NCBI RefSeq assembly: GCF_029873635.1
Contig: NC_080419.1
Span: 62,923,540 to 62,987,539 of the forward strand
Source of the DNA: Malania oleifera
Taxonomy: Eukaryota; Streptophyta; Magnoliopsida; Santalales; Ximeniaceae
Reading direction: 5' to 3'
DNA length: 64,000 bases
Positions 34,653-46,234 of this stretch are shown piece after piece. The translations under genes were made by a program, and so were the position numbers. The notes beneath the pieces are model-generated. The model made no database searches, was not told the DNA's origin, and saw only the letters and a program-made list of their open reading frames with translations. Numbering within the stretch: the stretch's first letter is position 1; each line of letters starts with the position of its first letter.

Positions 34653-36422
34653 GATGGGATAAATTATTAGGTTGATCTAGGGCACCATTTGCTCATAGAA
34701 TAACCTAATAATATAGCCACAACCCATCTATTAATCATACAAGCTAGTAAATGATTAATTTTCCTTTAGAAAAGAAACCATGAAAAACCATTATACTTGT
34801 TTTGCATAAATATAATGTTAATCCAGTATCACACCTCATCACTACTCACTTCATCTATGGTATATATACTTGTTTTGGAATGACGACCAAGGTTCTGCGC
34901 ATATAGCAAATATGAAAAATAAAGAAAATCAAAAGAGAGAAGAATAACAACGTAAATTCGTTGGTTAGAAATTTAAAATTTTATGAAAAGCTTACTACTT
35001 AATGTCTATTCAAAACAAATTTATAATTATGCAAAAATTAGAAAATTAACAAAAGAAGAAAGAGGGACTTTTTGCTTTTTTGGTTGGTATGACTGAATCT
35101 ACAAAATAGACTGCCTACGTATCCTTAAAAAAGGATCAAGCCATTTGTAGTTCCTAAATAAAAATTTAATTTCAATTATAAAAATATTTTTTAAGTTATT
35201 TTATGAAAACTTTTGAATTTTAATGATTTGGTTTCTTTGGGAGGAAAACCATTTAACTGAACTTAAAAATACTGATTTTACCTTTAAAAAAAAAGACTTT
35301 TTAATCCATTCAATAAGCATATAATAAATGATTCATTAAAAAGTTAAATTTTCTAGAAATGATGTTTTAGTTTCTTTGAAAGGAAAACCATAAAACCTAA
35401 CTCGAAGATGTGCGAATTTTTAGTAGGAGAACCACAAACCTACCTTAAAATATTGTTTGGGAACTTAGAGAACATCCAAAAGTTGTATCACGAATGTATG
35501 ATTTCAAAAAGGTTTTGAAAACTTTGTAAAAGTTGGACTTTGAGAAACTTGAGTGAATTCCTTTTTGAAATGAAAAGTTTTTTTTTTTTTAATGGAAAAC
35601 CACAAAATTCTCTATCCAAACAGTATGCAAATTTGACCACATGTACTCTATTACTTGTAGAGACCCAAAAATACTAAAAATTTTCAAATAAAATCTAGAA
35701 AAAGTGTAAAAAATAGCACTCTCAAATTTGGCGATCGACGACTTACGGAGAGCGGTCAACTGTCTAGTAGCCAACGACTACTTTTTCAAAAGGCAAGGGG
35801 ACGGTTGATTGCCTGAATGGGTTAGTAATTGCCTGCAGACCAAGATTGTACACATAAGCATTGTTTTTTTTTTTTTTTTTTAAACGTGCTTTTTCTTATG
35901 AAATTGAAGTAAAAACATCCTAATGTCACTAACGTACAATTATTAACATGAAATGAGGACAAAAACATAACATATCTAATCATAAACATCAGAAGCATCC
36001 ATACATTATACATTCAACAACTCATAAAAATGAATGAAAATTAAGAAAGGGAAGGATTGGGCATCGACATTGATGAAGAAGTTAACTCCATAGATCAAGT
36101 GGAGGACCCCTCTCTCAAATCAGTCTTAAATACCCCCAAGCAAATTGATAAGAAATTAATTTGCTTCTTTTTTTCCATCAAACAAGTCCCCAATCAAAAT
36201 TAATTACCAATAACTATAGACCACTAACTAACAATGTTGATGCTTAACATGTGACATCATTGGGTCACATGGCAATGCCTAAATTCCCTAACCAATCATA
36301 GGTGGACAAGACAATATTTTTCAAATCTTGTTAGGGCTAGTCGATCACATAAAGGAGTCGGTCAACTACCTATTGGGGCACTAACTAACAGAAGTGGAGA
36401 TAAAAAGGTCAATCAACTGTGT
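34653..36422. other. Noncoding, probably decayed LTR sequence
   Basis: No gene. TGTAGAGACCC at about 35656 resembles the start of the Gypsy LTR at 57013 (TGTAAAGACCC), and GTCGATC/GTCAACT motifs follow near 35730-35760 and 36340-36415. This may be an old Gypsy-type LTR interrupted by element B. Poly-T runs occur near 35579-35591 and 35864-35881. Confidence 0.35.
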
Positions 36423-38153
36423 TGTTGGAATTGTTGTATTCCCAAAAGGGGGTGAATTGGATTTTTAAAACTTTTCTCTTAGGTTAAACCAGATATTAAT
36501 AGTATTTCGGAACCTAAGGTCTTTCTAAAAGCATACTCAATTCACTAAGCAAATAACTGAGCAAAATTCAAAGATGTATGGCAGGCTCAATAATTAACGA
36601 TTATACACAATAAAACATAAACATTCAAGTGCTGGAATTTAAACTGCAAAAATTAAAATTAGGCATAAGAAATGTTATCAGGGTTCGGCCAACAATTCCT
36701 ACGTCTCCGCCTCAAACTCACAAGCAAGAGGATTCCACTATAGCTTGCTTAATGGGCGGAGCGGCATCTAATACAACACCTTACCAGGATAGTGCACCTA
36801 GTTCTCCTAAGCAAGTCTGAACCGGTCTGGTGCTCTCCTAATCGAGTGTGAGCAAGTCTAGGACTATTCACAGGGCTAATCTCCCTCTTCCGACAACCCG
36901 TCGGGAATACAACAGATAATCAAATTTTTTCATACAAACAAATATGCTTCTTACAATAAGCAAATATTTACCACAATAAGCATAATGTAATTAATGCACT
37001 CCCAAATGATAGGATATTAGGCTCAAGTCAGATTTCGTTAACCAATGTGTTAACTCTCAACAATATGTGTGTTATTATGTATATGTGAAAATGAGACCTT
37101 TGATTTCAAGATAATATACTTGCAATACGAATAGTTAAAGAGTCTCTACAACCGTAAGCAAATATCACAATAGTATTTTTCAAATATCAAGAACAATGGA
37201 TATTAGGGTTTAAGCTTGCTAAAAAATATTTTTATCAAAACACAAAACAAGCTTATGAAACTTGTAATAAGGATGCAAGTTCTTAAGCCAATGAAGAGTT
37301 TTTCCCAATCCAATATTTATAGGTAAAATATAATAGAAAAAACTTTAAGCTACTCTCCAAAAATTAATACACAAACAAATGCAAGTGTGGGAGAGTTTAA
37401 GCTTGTAAGATGAACGTGAAGAAATGATCTCTCTAAAAAATAAGTAACTAGATGAGTATGAGAAAGAAATTTTGACAATATGTTTGTAAAAGGTGGGAGT
37501 ATGAAAGATTTAGCACAACAAATTTTCAGAGAAAAATTTGCTAATATATATCCTAATATGTTGCTAATTAGGACAAATGAGGGAATATATATAGAGTTGG
37601 GAAAAAATATAATCGTTGAGGACATTAAGGGTATTTTGGAAATTAATTGAGTTTAATGAAAGTTGACCCTATTTTACTACGGTAAAAATTTTACCAACCT
37701 GAGAGGTTCGGTCGATAGTATTTAAGGTTTGGTCGACCATGTTACTAAGTTCGATCAAAGTGGCATTTTTGAACTAAGGTTTTGGTTGACCGTCCAAAGG
37801 CAATTTCGAACCCTTCGTAGGTTCGGTTGACCATGGTTGAGGTTCGGTTGACCGTTCATGAGGTTCGGTGAACCGTGACAAATTTAAACTATGAGTTCGG
37901 TCGACCAAGTAGTTGGGGGTCAAACGCGTGTCAGTTCGGTCGACCGTGGAGGACACGTTCATTTCAGAATGGTTGACCATGAAGTCAACATTTTGACTTC
38001 TTGGCCGATTTGGTCAACCGAGGCATTTACACTACCTAGGGTTTGGTCGATCGAAGGAAGGTCAAATTTTGACCCTATGTGTAAACAGTGTTTTGGTCGA
38101 CCATGGTAATATTATACACAAGCGGCCAGTCGACCGAAGACAATTTAACATAC
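36423..38153 (-). repeat. 3' LTR of element B, left part
   Basis: Begins TGTTGGAATTG and matches 54650-56390 of the sister LTR almost throughout. It includes the TATA box (37584-37594) and a dense GGTCGACC array (37700-38140). It is interrupted at 38153 by element C with TSD CATAC. Confidence 0.9.
37584..38140 (-). promoter_or_regulatory. U3 palindrome array plus TATA box, 3' LTR of B
   Basis: TATA-like TATATATA at 37586-37593, then about twelve copies of GGTTCGGTCGACC-type motifs from 37706 to 38135 (for example TTCGGTCGACCAAG, GGTTCGGTTGACC, TTCGGTCGACCGTGG). Confidence 0.6.
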
Positions 38154-40082
38154 TGTTAACATTACCGTGATACCAAGAGGGGGGGTAAATTGGTATTTTA
38201 AAATTAATGCCCTACGTTAGTATCCTAACAGCAGTATATTCACAACCCTAAGGTCAATCTAGTGCAAAAGTAAATCAATTATAATATGTACCAGAAATTA
38301 AATAACACAATTTAATTAACCAAGCATGCACCATAAAGTAGAAAAGAGAAATGACATGTAGAAATGTTATCGAGGTTCGACAAATTGCCTAGGTCCCCAC
38401 CTTAGCTAACAAGCACAAGAATTACCACTATAATGCTCACTTAAATGGGTGGAGTAGCACCTAAACAAACTAGGTCAATTGGCACGGGGCTGACCTCAAC
38501 CTTTACACAATCCTTACGGGGTTGGATTACCGCCCCCTCAGGCCACGTCTGGAAATACTATAGTATTCTTTCAATCAAATGGTACAGTGATTATGCTTTC
38601 ATGTAAAGCAAATATGTACCCTATACGCGCAGTCAAATACACATCAATGATATAGATATAGTGTAAGCTCAGTGATGCAAATAGTTGTGCTATCAACACT
38701 CAATATGGTATAATCAGTGATATGCTCAAGAGTGTTCAAAACAAGTAGTATCTTGGAATCTAAGCAAAGCACAGTTCAGTAGCAAATCAATATTCCAAAG
38801 ATATGAATCAGATAATCAAACTAGTTCAAGAAGATTTTCCTCAATGAAATAAGCATAATACTAGTTTGAAAATGTTTTGCTTGTTTGAAAAATCTTTGCA
38901 CAATAAAAATCCAAGCTATTGGACACTTCAAATAATAATGCAAATATCCTAAGTTCACTTAGTTTATCCCAGCACAAGATTTATAATATCAAAATTTGTG
39001 GGATAAACTTCAGGTAAAATCCCAAAAAAAAAATATCACACTCAATCAATAAAATGGGAGTTTCTAGCAAGGTGTAGCAATCACAAGCACTCAAAATATG
39101 CTCTCACAAACTCAGAATATATCAATGAAATGAAGATTTGAGAGTGTTTGGACAAATAGTGTATTTTGAAAAGAGAGAATTTTGGCTAATGAAAATTGTT
39201 AATTCTTGTCTAATCTTTGCAAATGAGCCTATATTTATATGCAAGGGTAAAATTATAACTGTTTGGGACTTGTTGAGAATTATTAAAAAAGTTTCAAATA
39301 GTTAAAACACCATTAACCCAACTTAACCGGTTTTTACCGTAGTTAAATTAATTTAAACCCACCGAGGTTCGAGTGGTTGAACCATGGTTTGGTTGCCCGA
39401 ATAGACACAGTAATAAAAGTCATTTAAATCAGTTTGGTCACCTGAATTCAAGTTCGGTTACCTAAATCAAAGTCGGTAGCATTGCTTTGTGACTTTGGGT
39501 GCCCGGTCATATATTCGGTGGCCTGAATTCAAGTGTTCGGTCACCCAAAGCTCAATTTGAACTAAATAGCTCGGTCACCTGAGTTGGTGGAATGTCCCTT
39601 TCGAAGGGTTCAGGTGCCCAAGGACAATGTGCATAAATATGTTCGGTTGCCCGAGAGCCTAATTGACTTCTGAACAGTTCGAGCACCCGAGGAGTTTTGA
39701 ACTCTTAGGGTTCGGTCGCCCGAGCTCTCTCAATTTACCTAATATTGTTCAATTTAAGCTCATTTTCAAACACCCTTGTTATTTGTATGGTATGTGTGAG
39801 TGTTGGGACCTAAAGTCTTACTATGGCCTTACTAAGCTTACCATATATCCTATATGCATGATATGCAGGTAAGAAAATACAGACCATATCCTAGGTTACT
39901 ATTACAGACCCATATTACAATAATTGAATTTGACAATACAAATTAAAATCTTAAGGGTCTTCTTATTACTTCAAGTGTCATTCCTTGATATGCTCATTTA
40001 AGCCTGCACAAATACTTGACAACCATCAAATACCTAAGTATTTATCATTATCAAAATCGGATGTGACCCTATAAGGTCAACA
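38154..40082 (-). repeat. 3' LTR of element C
   Basis: TGTTAACATTACC to GGTCAACA, 1929 bp. It matches the 5' LTR once solo LTR I and the 200-bp duplication are removed from the latter. Confidence 0.92.
39232..39725 (-). promoter_or_regulatory. U3 motif array plus TATA box, 3' LTR of C
   Basis: Sense TATA box near 39232-39239 (plus-strand TATTTATA). Motifs near TTCGGTCGCCCGA lie from 39361 to 39725 (for example TTTGGTTGCCCGAA, TCGGTCACCTGAG, TTCGAGCACCCGAGG). Confidence 0.6.
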
Positions 40083-40097
40083 TTTTCCCCCTTTTTG
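40083..40097 (-). other. Polypurine tract of element C
   Basis: The plus strand TTTTCCCCCTTTTTG next to the 3' LTR is the complement of an A/G tract. Confidence 0.85.
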
Positions 40098-40635
40098 ATG
40101 ATAACAAATACATCATGCAAAAAATAAGTATAGACTTAGAAGGCTCCCCCTAACAATGTGCGTGATGTAAAACTTTAAATAATTTTTCATGAATAAGTTA
40201 ACCCAATTTTTGCCCTCTCTAATCCATCTCCTCCTTTTTGCAACAGCAAAAAGGGTCATGAAAATTATAGCTTTAGGAAATGGGTAATAATCATTTGTAT
40301 ACAAGAGAAGTTTGAGAATTTTTAAAAATTTCGGCAGCATGTCGTTTGAAAATAAGACATTTCCCAAAAAGTTCTTATTTAAAAATGACCTATTTTGAGT
40401 TTATAAAACCTAACAGTTTATCCACAACTAGGCAACTCAAATAGTTCCAGTATGATCAAGATAGAAAACATAATCGTAATCATCATCATGCAGTAAGTAT
40501 AAGAATTATGCACTGCAAAACATAATCAATATCACAAAGTCTAATCTAATAAAAGATATCAATAGTTATGTTAGATGTTAGACTTTTAAAATTTTTTTGA
40601 AAACTCCCCCTAAATTTATGCAAACAATGAAATAT
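40098..40635 (-). other. 3' noncoding region of element C
   Basis: No ORF of note. It contains the block AATTTCGGCAGCATGTCG followed by GACATTTCCC (about 40330-40375) that is also present in the noncoding regions of A and B. Confidence 0.65.
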
Positions 40636-42219
40636 CTAGGAAGCATCTCTACTATGCATGAGACCTAATTCACGCCTAATTTGGGCAAACCTATCTTCTG
40701 GAAGTGGTTTAGTGAAAATGTCTGCCCACTGTTCATTAGTGCATACAAACTCAAGAACCACATCTCCTTTCTCCACATGATCACGAAGGAAGTGATGTAT
40801 AATTTCAATGTGTTAAGTTCGTGAATATGAGATAGGATTTGTAGAGATGTTGATTGCACTAGTATTATCACATTTAATCGATATTGTGTCATAGTGCAAC
40901 CCAAAGTCCATAAGTTGTTGTTTCATGTAAAGAGTTTGAGCACAACAACTTCCAGCCGCAATATATTTTGCTTTGGCTGTGGATAAGGCAACTGAGTTTT
41001 ATTTCTTAGAGAACCAAGAAAAGAGAGATTGTCCTAAATAGTGACAAGTGCCGCTGGTACACTTTCTATCAACCTTACTACCGGCAAAGTCAACATCAGT
41101 ATAACTCACAATCTCAAAGGTAGTATGCTTAGGGTATTGTAGTCCTAAATCTATAGTGCCAATTAGATACCTAAGGATTCATTTAACCGCTATTAGATGA
41201 GATTCCTTATGAGCAACCTGAAACCTAGCACTAGCACACATACACACACTAAACATAATATCAGGCCTACTAGCAGTGAGATATAGAAGACTCCCAATCA
41301 TGCCACGATACAATTTCACATCAACAGGGATCCCTTGCTCATCTTTATCAAGTTTAATGGAAGAACTCATAGGAGTACCAACAATTTTACAATCTTCCAT
41401 ATTAAATTTCTTTAGCAAGTCCCTGACATATTTAGATTGGCATACAAAAGTTCCATATTCAGTTTGTTTAATTTGAAGCCCTAAGAAGAAACTAAGTTCA
41501 TCCATCATGCTTATTTCAATTTCACTTTGCATGCATTTGACAAACTCATTACACAACTCGTCATTAGTTGCTCCAAAAATAATATTGTCAACATAAATTT
41601 GAACAGGGAGCATATCATCATTTTTGGATTTGATGAAGAGTGTAATGTCAATCTTGCCACAAGTAAACCCATTTTCTAGCAGAAAACCACTAAGCCTATC
41701 ATACCAAGCTCCAGGAGCTTGTTTTAATCCATATAAGGCCTTAGACAACTAGAAAACATGATCTGGATATTTATGATTTTTAAAACCAGGTAATTGTTCT
41801 ACATAAACTTCTTCATTAATATAGTCATTTAGAAAAGCGCTTTTAACATCCATTTGAAACAATTTAAAATTTTTAAAAGTGGTAAAAGCAAGTAGCATAC
41901 GAATGACTTCTAACCTAGCAACAGGAGCATATGTTTCATCAAAGTCTATCCCCTCTTCTTGATTATAATCTTGGGCAACTAGTCTAGTTTTATTCCTAAT
42001 TACTACCCCATTCTCATCTTTCTTATTTCTATATACCCATTTAGTTCCAATAACGGTATGATCATTAGGCCTAGGAACTAGGGTCCACACTCTGCTTCTT
42101 TCAAATTGGTTAAGTTCTTCTTGCATGGACATCACCCAAAACTCATCTTCTATAGCTTCTTTATTATTTTTAGGTTCTTCTTGGGACAAGAAAGCAGAAT
42201 GACTCACTAGATTCTTCAA
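40636..42219 (-). pseudogene. RT and RNase H of element C (inactive)
   Basis: Copia reverse transcriptase in two open pieces (42219-41749 and 41748-41179) separated by a stop at the join, then RNase H to a stop at 40636-40638. Landmarks: GTKWVYRNKKDENG, LVAQDYNQEEGIDFDETYAP, FQMDVKSAFLN, ALYGLKQAPGAWY and SRPDIMFSVC. The polymerase active site reads YVDN instead of YVDD, a single G-to-A change that should abolish activity. The RNase H part (SYTDVDFAGSKVDRK, EQWADIFTKPLPEDRF) has internal stops. The order RT then RNase H at the 3' end of pol is normal for Copia. Confidence 0.92.
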
Positions 42220-43739
42220 GGAGGATCTTGTGACTACACCATGGGATGGTTCACCTATAATTTGATCTATATGATGGTTCCTAATGAATTTCTAATCTCT
42301 AGGCAACTCCTGAGCTTCATTTTCATTATCATTATTTTCAGATGATTTATCATTTACTTCTGAATTTCTCTTGCATTGTTTTCAATAGATAATTTATGTA
42401 AGCATTTTCTAATATCAATATCATCTTCATCATCTTTCTTAGAAAATGAATTAGATTCATCAAACACAACAAGGATAGATTCAATGACAGTCAATGTTCT
42501 TTTATTGAAAACCCTATATGTTTTACTATTAAGAGCATAGCCTAGAAAAATACCTTCATTAGAATTAGAGTCAAATTTCCTTATATGTTTATCATTTCTA
42601 AGCACAAAGCATTTACAACCAAAAACATTAAAATAGGAAATATTAGGTTTATGGTTGTTCCACAATTCATAAGGGGTTTTGTCAAGTGATGGTCTAATCA
42701 ACACCCTATTCATGACATAACAAGTAGTATTTATGGCCTCGACCCAAAAATATTTAGGTAAGTTATGTTCATTCAGCATAGTTCTACCCATTTCTTATAA
42801 TGACCTATTCTTTCTTTCTACCACACCATTTTGTCGAGGGGTCCTAGGTGCAGAAAAGTTATGTGATATGTCTTCTAGGTCACAATAATTTTCTATGCCT
42901 TCATTTTTGAATTCCGTGCCTCTATCACTTCTTATATGAGTTATCTTATGGCCCTTTTCATTTTGAATTCTCCTACAAAGCTTTCTAAATTGTTCACATG
43001 ATTCATTTTTATGTGAAATAAATAACACCCATGTGAACCTAGAAAAGTCATCAACAATGACAAAAGCATATGACTTACCACCAAGACTTTGCATAGAATT
43101 AGGACCAAACAAATCCAAATGAAGCATTTCAAGTGGTCTAGTAGTAGATATATTTTCTTAAAACTAGATTTTGTTTGCTTACCCATTTGACATGCATCAC
43201 AAATTTTATCTTTTACAAATGACATTTTAGGCTAGCCTTTTACCAATTCTTTTTCTTACTAGTTTTGACAATAAGTCCATGCTAGCATGTCCTAGGAGCC
43301 TATGCCATAACCAACTAGTTTCATTTGTTGCAGAAAAACAAGTTACTTGTTGTGAAGCTAAGTTATCAAAAGTGATAGTGTACACATTTTCATGCCGATC
43401 TGCAGTAAAAAGAACTTTATGATCTGTTTTACATTCAACTATGCATTTATCATTTTCAAATGATACTTTATATTCTTTATCACACAATTGACTTATGCTC
43501 AACAAATTATGCTTTAGCCCATCAACTAATAAAACATCATCAATTACAAGGGAAGGATCGTTACCAACCTTACCAACACCGATGATGCGTCCCTTTGCGT
43601 TGTCGTCGAATGTCACATATCCTCCATCCTTAGGAATGATTGACGCGAATTTTTCCTTGTCGCAGGTCATGTGCCCTGAGCACCTGCTATCTAGGTACCA
43701 CCTGTCCTTAGAGGAGGACGATCTCAAACATACCTGCAA
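42220..43739 (-). pseudogene. Protease and integrase of element C (inactive)
   Basis: The protease motif near 43680-43705 reads WYLDSRCSGHMT; the catalytic DSG has become DSR. The GAG-pre-integrase segment and HHCC finger follow (WHRLLGHASMDLL near 43275, CDACQMGKQ near 43190) across a frameshift near 43226. The integrase core in 43127-42795 and 42791-42354 has the catalytic triad D (HLDLFGP), D (IRSDRGTEF) and E (GVVERKNRS), then the Copia GKGY-like end (YFWVEAINTTCYVMNRVLIR, IFLGYALNSKTYRVFN). A stop and small gap separate the core pieces. The linker 42220-42353 is degenerate. Confidence 0.9.
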
Positions 43740-45431
43740 AATAGGCTAAGTAACTGAAGCTAGTCCCCAGATTTTGTTGGGTCTATGGGGGTTAGTAGTT
43801 GGATCACCCTTAACTACTCATACTTTTCTAATTTTCATATGCTTATTCCTAAGTGGACAATCAAATTGAATATGCCCAATTTTTTTGCATTTAAAACATT
43901 TCATTCTACACTTAGGATCTTTAGGAGGGACTTGAGATTTCGATTCATGCACGAAATGTCCCAAGTAAAGATTAGGTCATCTAACATTCTCAATACCATT
44001 AAAACCTAGACCCTCTTTACTTATAGAATTTCTTTGGACACTAAGTAGTTTTTCGAAATTGCGTTTGCCCTTGGTGAATTTAAAAACAACTTTGGACCTA
44101 TCCTCCAATTTCCTTTCAAGTTCAACAATAATCACATCTTTTTCTTTCAAAATAGAAGCATAAGAGGTTTTTGCAATACCAAACAATTTTGACCAATTTT
44201 CACATTTTTTATTCAAATCATCATTTTATTTGGTTATTTTACTCAACATTTTAGTTACACAAATATATTCACATTATAATTCTCTAAAAGTAGGCATGCA
44301 ATCAGAATCACAATCATCAGATGAATAATATGAAGATAAAGAGCAGGAGGACAATACCTCATCAACATGTGCCATCAGGCACAAATTAGCAATCTCTGAA
44401 TCGCTGCGGTCTGATTAAGAGTCACTGCTGCTTAATTTATCCCATGAAGTGTCTGCTTTCATGGTTTTCTTCTTTTTCTTAGCCTCTTTTTTCAGTAGTG
44501 GGCAGTCTGGCTTGGTGTGCCCAACTTTGTTGCAATTGTAACACGTGGGAGCATATGATTTTTATTTTCTTTTACTAGACTCTCCCTTCTCAAATGCAGA
44601 CTCCCTATATCTTTTGTATGACTTTCTATTCTTCCTGAAGAATCTGCTAAATTTTTTAGTTAGCATGGTCATATCATCATCAGTGTTGGGTTCGCTGCAT
44701 TCACTAGATGTGTTAGTGGAGGTTTTCAATGCAGTCACTTTCTTTGCCTTATTATGTTCATTGACTCTCTCATTTATAACTAATTCATAGGTGATCATGG
44801 AACCTATCAATTCATCAAGAGTCATGGTCTTAAGGTCTCTGCCCTCAGAAATGGTCGTAACCTTAGCTTCCCAAATATGAGGTAAGCCTCTAAGGATCTT
44901 CCTAATAATCTCATATGTAGGATAGGTTTTACCTAATGCATGCAGTGAGTTTATAATATGTGTGAATCTAGTGTACATGCTCTGAATGGACTCACCTACA
45001 TTCATCCTAAAGGCCTCATATTCACTAGTCAACATATCTATCCTATTATCTTTCACATCCCTAGTACCCTCATATGTGACTTCTAACTTATCCCTGATTT
45101 CTTTTGCAGTAGAACATGCCATTATTCTATTAAATTCATTCACATCAAGACTACAATATAGAATGTTCATAGTAGTGGCATTCAAACTAACAGCTTTCAT
45201 GTCATCATCATCATCATTATATTCTTCCTCAATTTTAGGAACTCTAGTTGCACACTCTGTTTTCATAGGAACATAATTTCCCTTAGAGATGATCCTCCAC
45301 ACCTTCCAATTAGTATTCTGAAGGTAGATGTGCATCCTCTGTTTCCAAAAAGTGTAATTAACACCACTGAAAATCAGAGGTCGTGTGGAAGATGATCCCT
45401 CAGGGAAAGAGGTCACGGAGCTATGAGCCAT
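43740..45431 (-). pseudogene. Gag of element C (broken)
   Basis: ATG at 45429-45431 begins MAHSSVTSFPEG, homologous to the gag of D and F. An open frame of 289 codons runs to 44562 with the FSGVNYTFWKQRMHIYLQ and AKEIRDKLEVTYEG blocks. After a stop come zinc knuckle CYNCNKVGHTKPDC (near 44510), an acidic serine-rich stretch, a coiled-coil-like piece (44216-43977) and a second knuckle CFKCKKIGHIQFDC (near 43865-43905), both with complete ligands. Several stops interrupt the later half. Confidence 0.9.
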
Positions 45432-45470
45432 ATAAGATCTTTTTCAAAATAACTATTAGTCTATGCTACG

Positions 45471-45485
45471 TGGCTCTGATACCAA
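45471..45485 (-). other. Primer binding site of element C (initiator Met-tRNA)
   Basis: Minus strand TTGGTATCAGAGCCA beside the LTR edge; a full match to the canonical first 13 bases. Confidence 0.92.
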
Positions 45486-46234
45486 TTGTTAGTTTTACCA
45501 TGATCCCAAGAGGGGGGTGAATTGGTATTTTTAAAATTAATGCCTTAGGTTAGGATCCTAACAGCAGTATATTCAAACCCCTAAGGTCAATCTTGTGCAA
45601 GTAAAGTAAATCAATTATAAAATGTACCAAAAATTAAATAACGCAATTTAATTAACTAAGCATGCACCAGAAAGCAGAAAAGAAAAGTGACACGCAGAAA
45701 TGTTATCGAGGTTTGGCAAATTGCCTACGTCCCCGCCTCGGCTAACAAGCACAAGGATTACCACTATAATGCTCACTTTAATGGGTGGAGCAGCACCTAA
45801 ACAAACCAGGTCAATTAGCACAGGGCTGACCTCAACCTTTACACAATCCTTACTAAGCTGGACTACCGTCCCCTCAGGCCACGCCTGGAAATATAACAGT
45901 ATTCTCTCAAATAAATGGTACAGTGATTATGCTTTCATGTAAAACAGATATGTACCTAATACGCGTAGTCATATACATATCAATGATATAGATATAGTGT
46001 AAGCTCAGTGATGCAAATAGTTGTGCTATCAACACTCAATATGGTATAATCAATGATATGCTCAAGAGTGTTCAAAACAAGAAGTATCTTGGAATCTAAG
46101 CAAAGCATAGTTTATTAGCAAATCAATATTCCAAAGATATGAATCAAATAATCCAACTAGTTCAAGAATATTTTCCTCAATGAAATAAGCACAATACTAG
46201 TTTGAAAATGTTTTACTTGTTTGAAAAATCTTTG

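Noticed and set aside
40098-40635. Possible env-like ORF downstream of pol in element C, as in some SIRE elements
   Set aside because: Only about 0.5 kb separates pol from the polypurine tract and no open frame of meaningful length is there.
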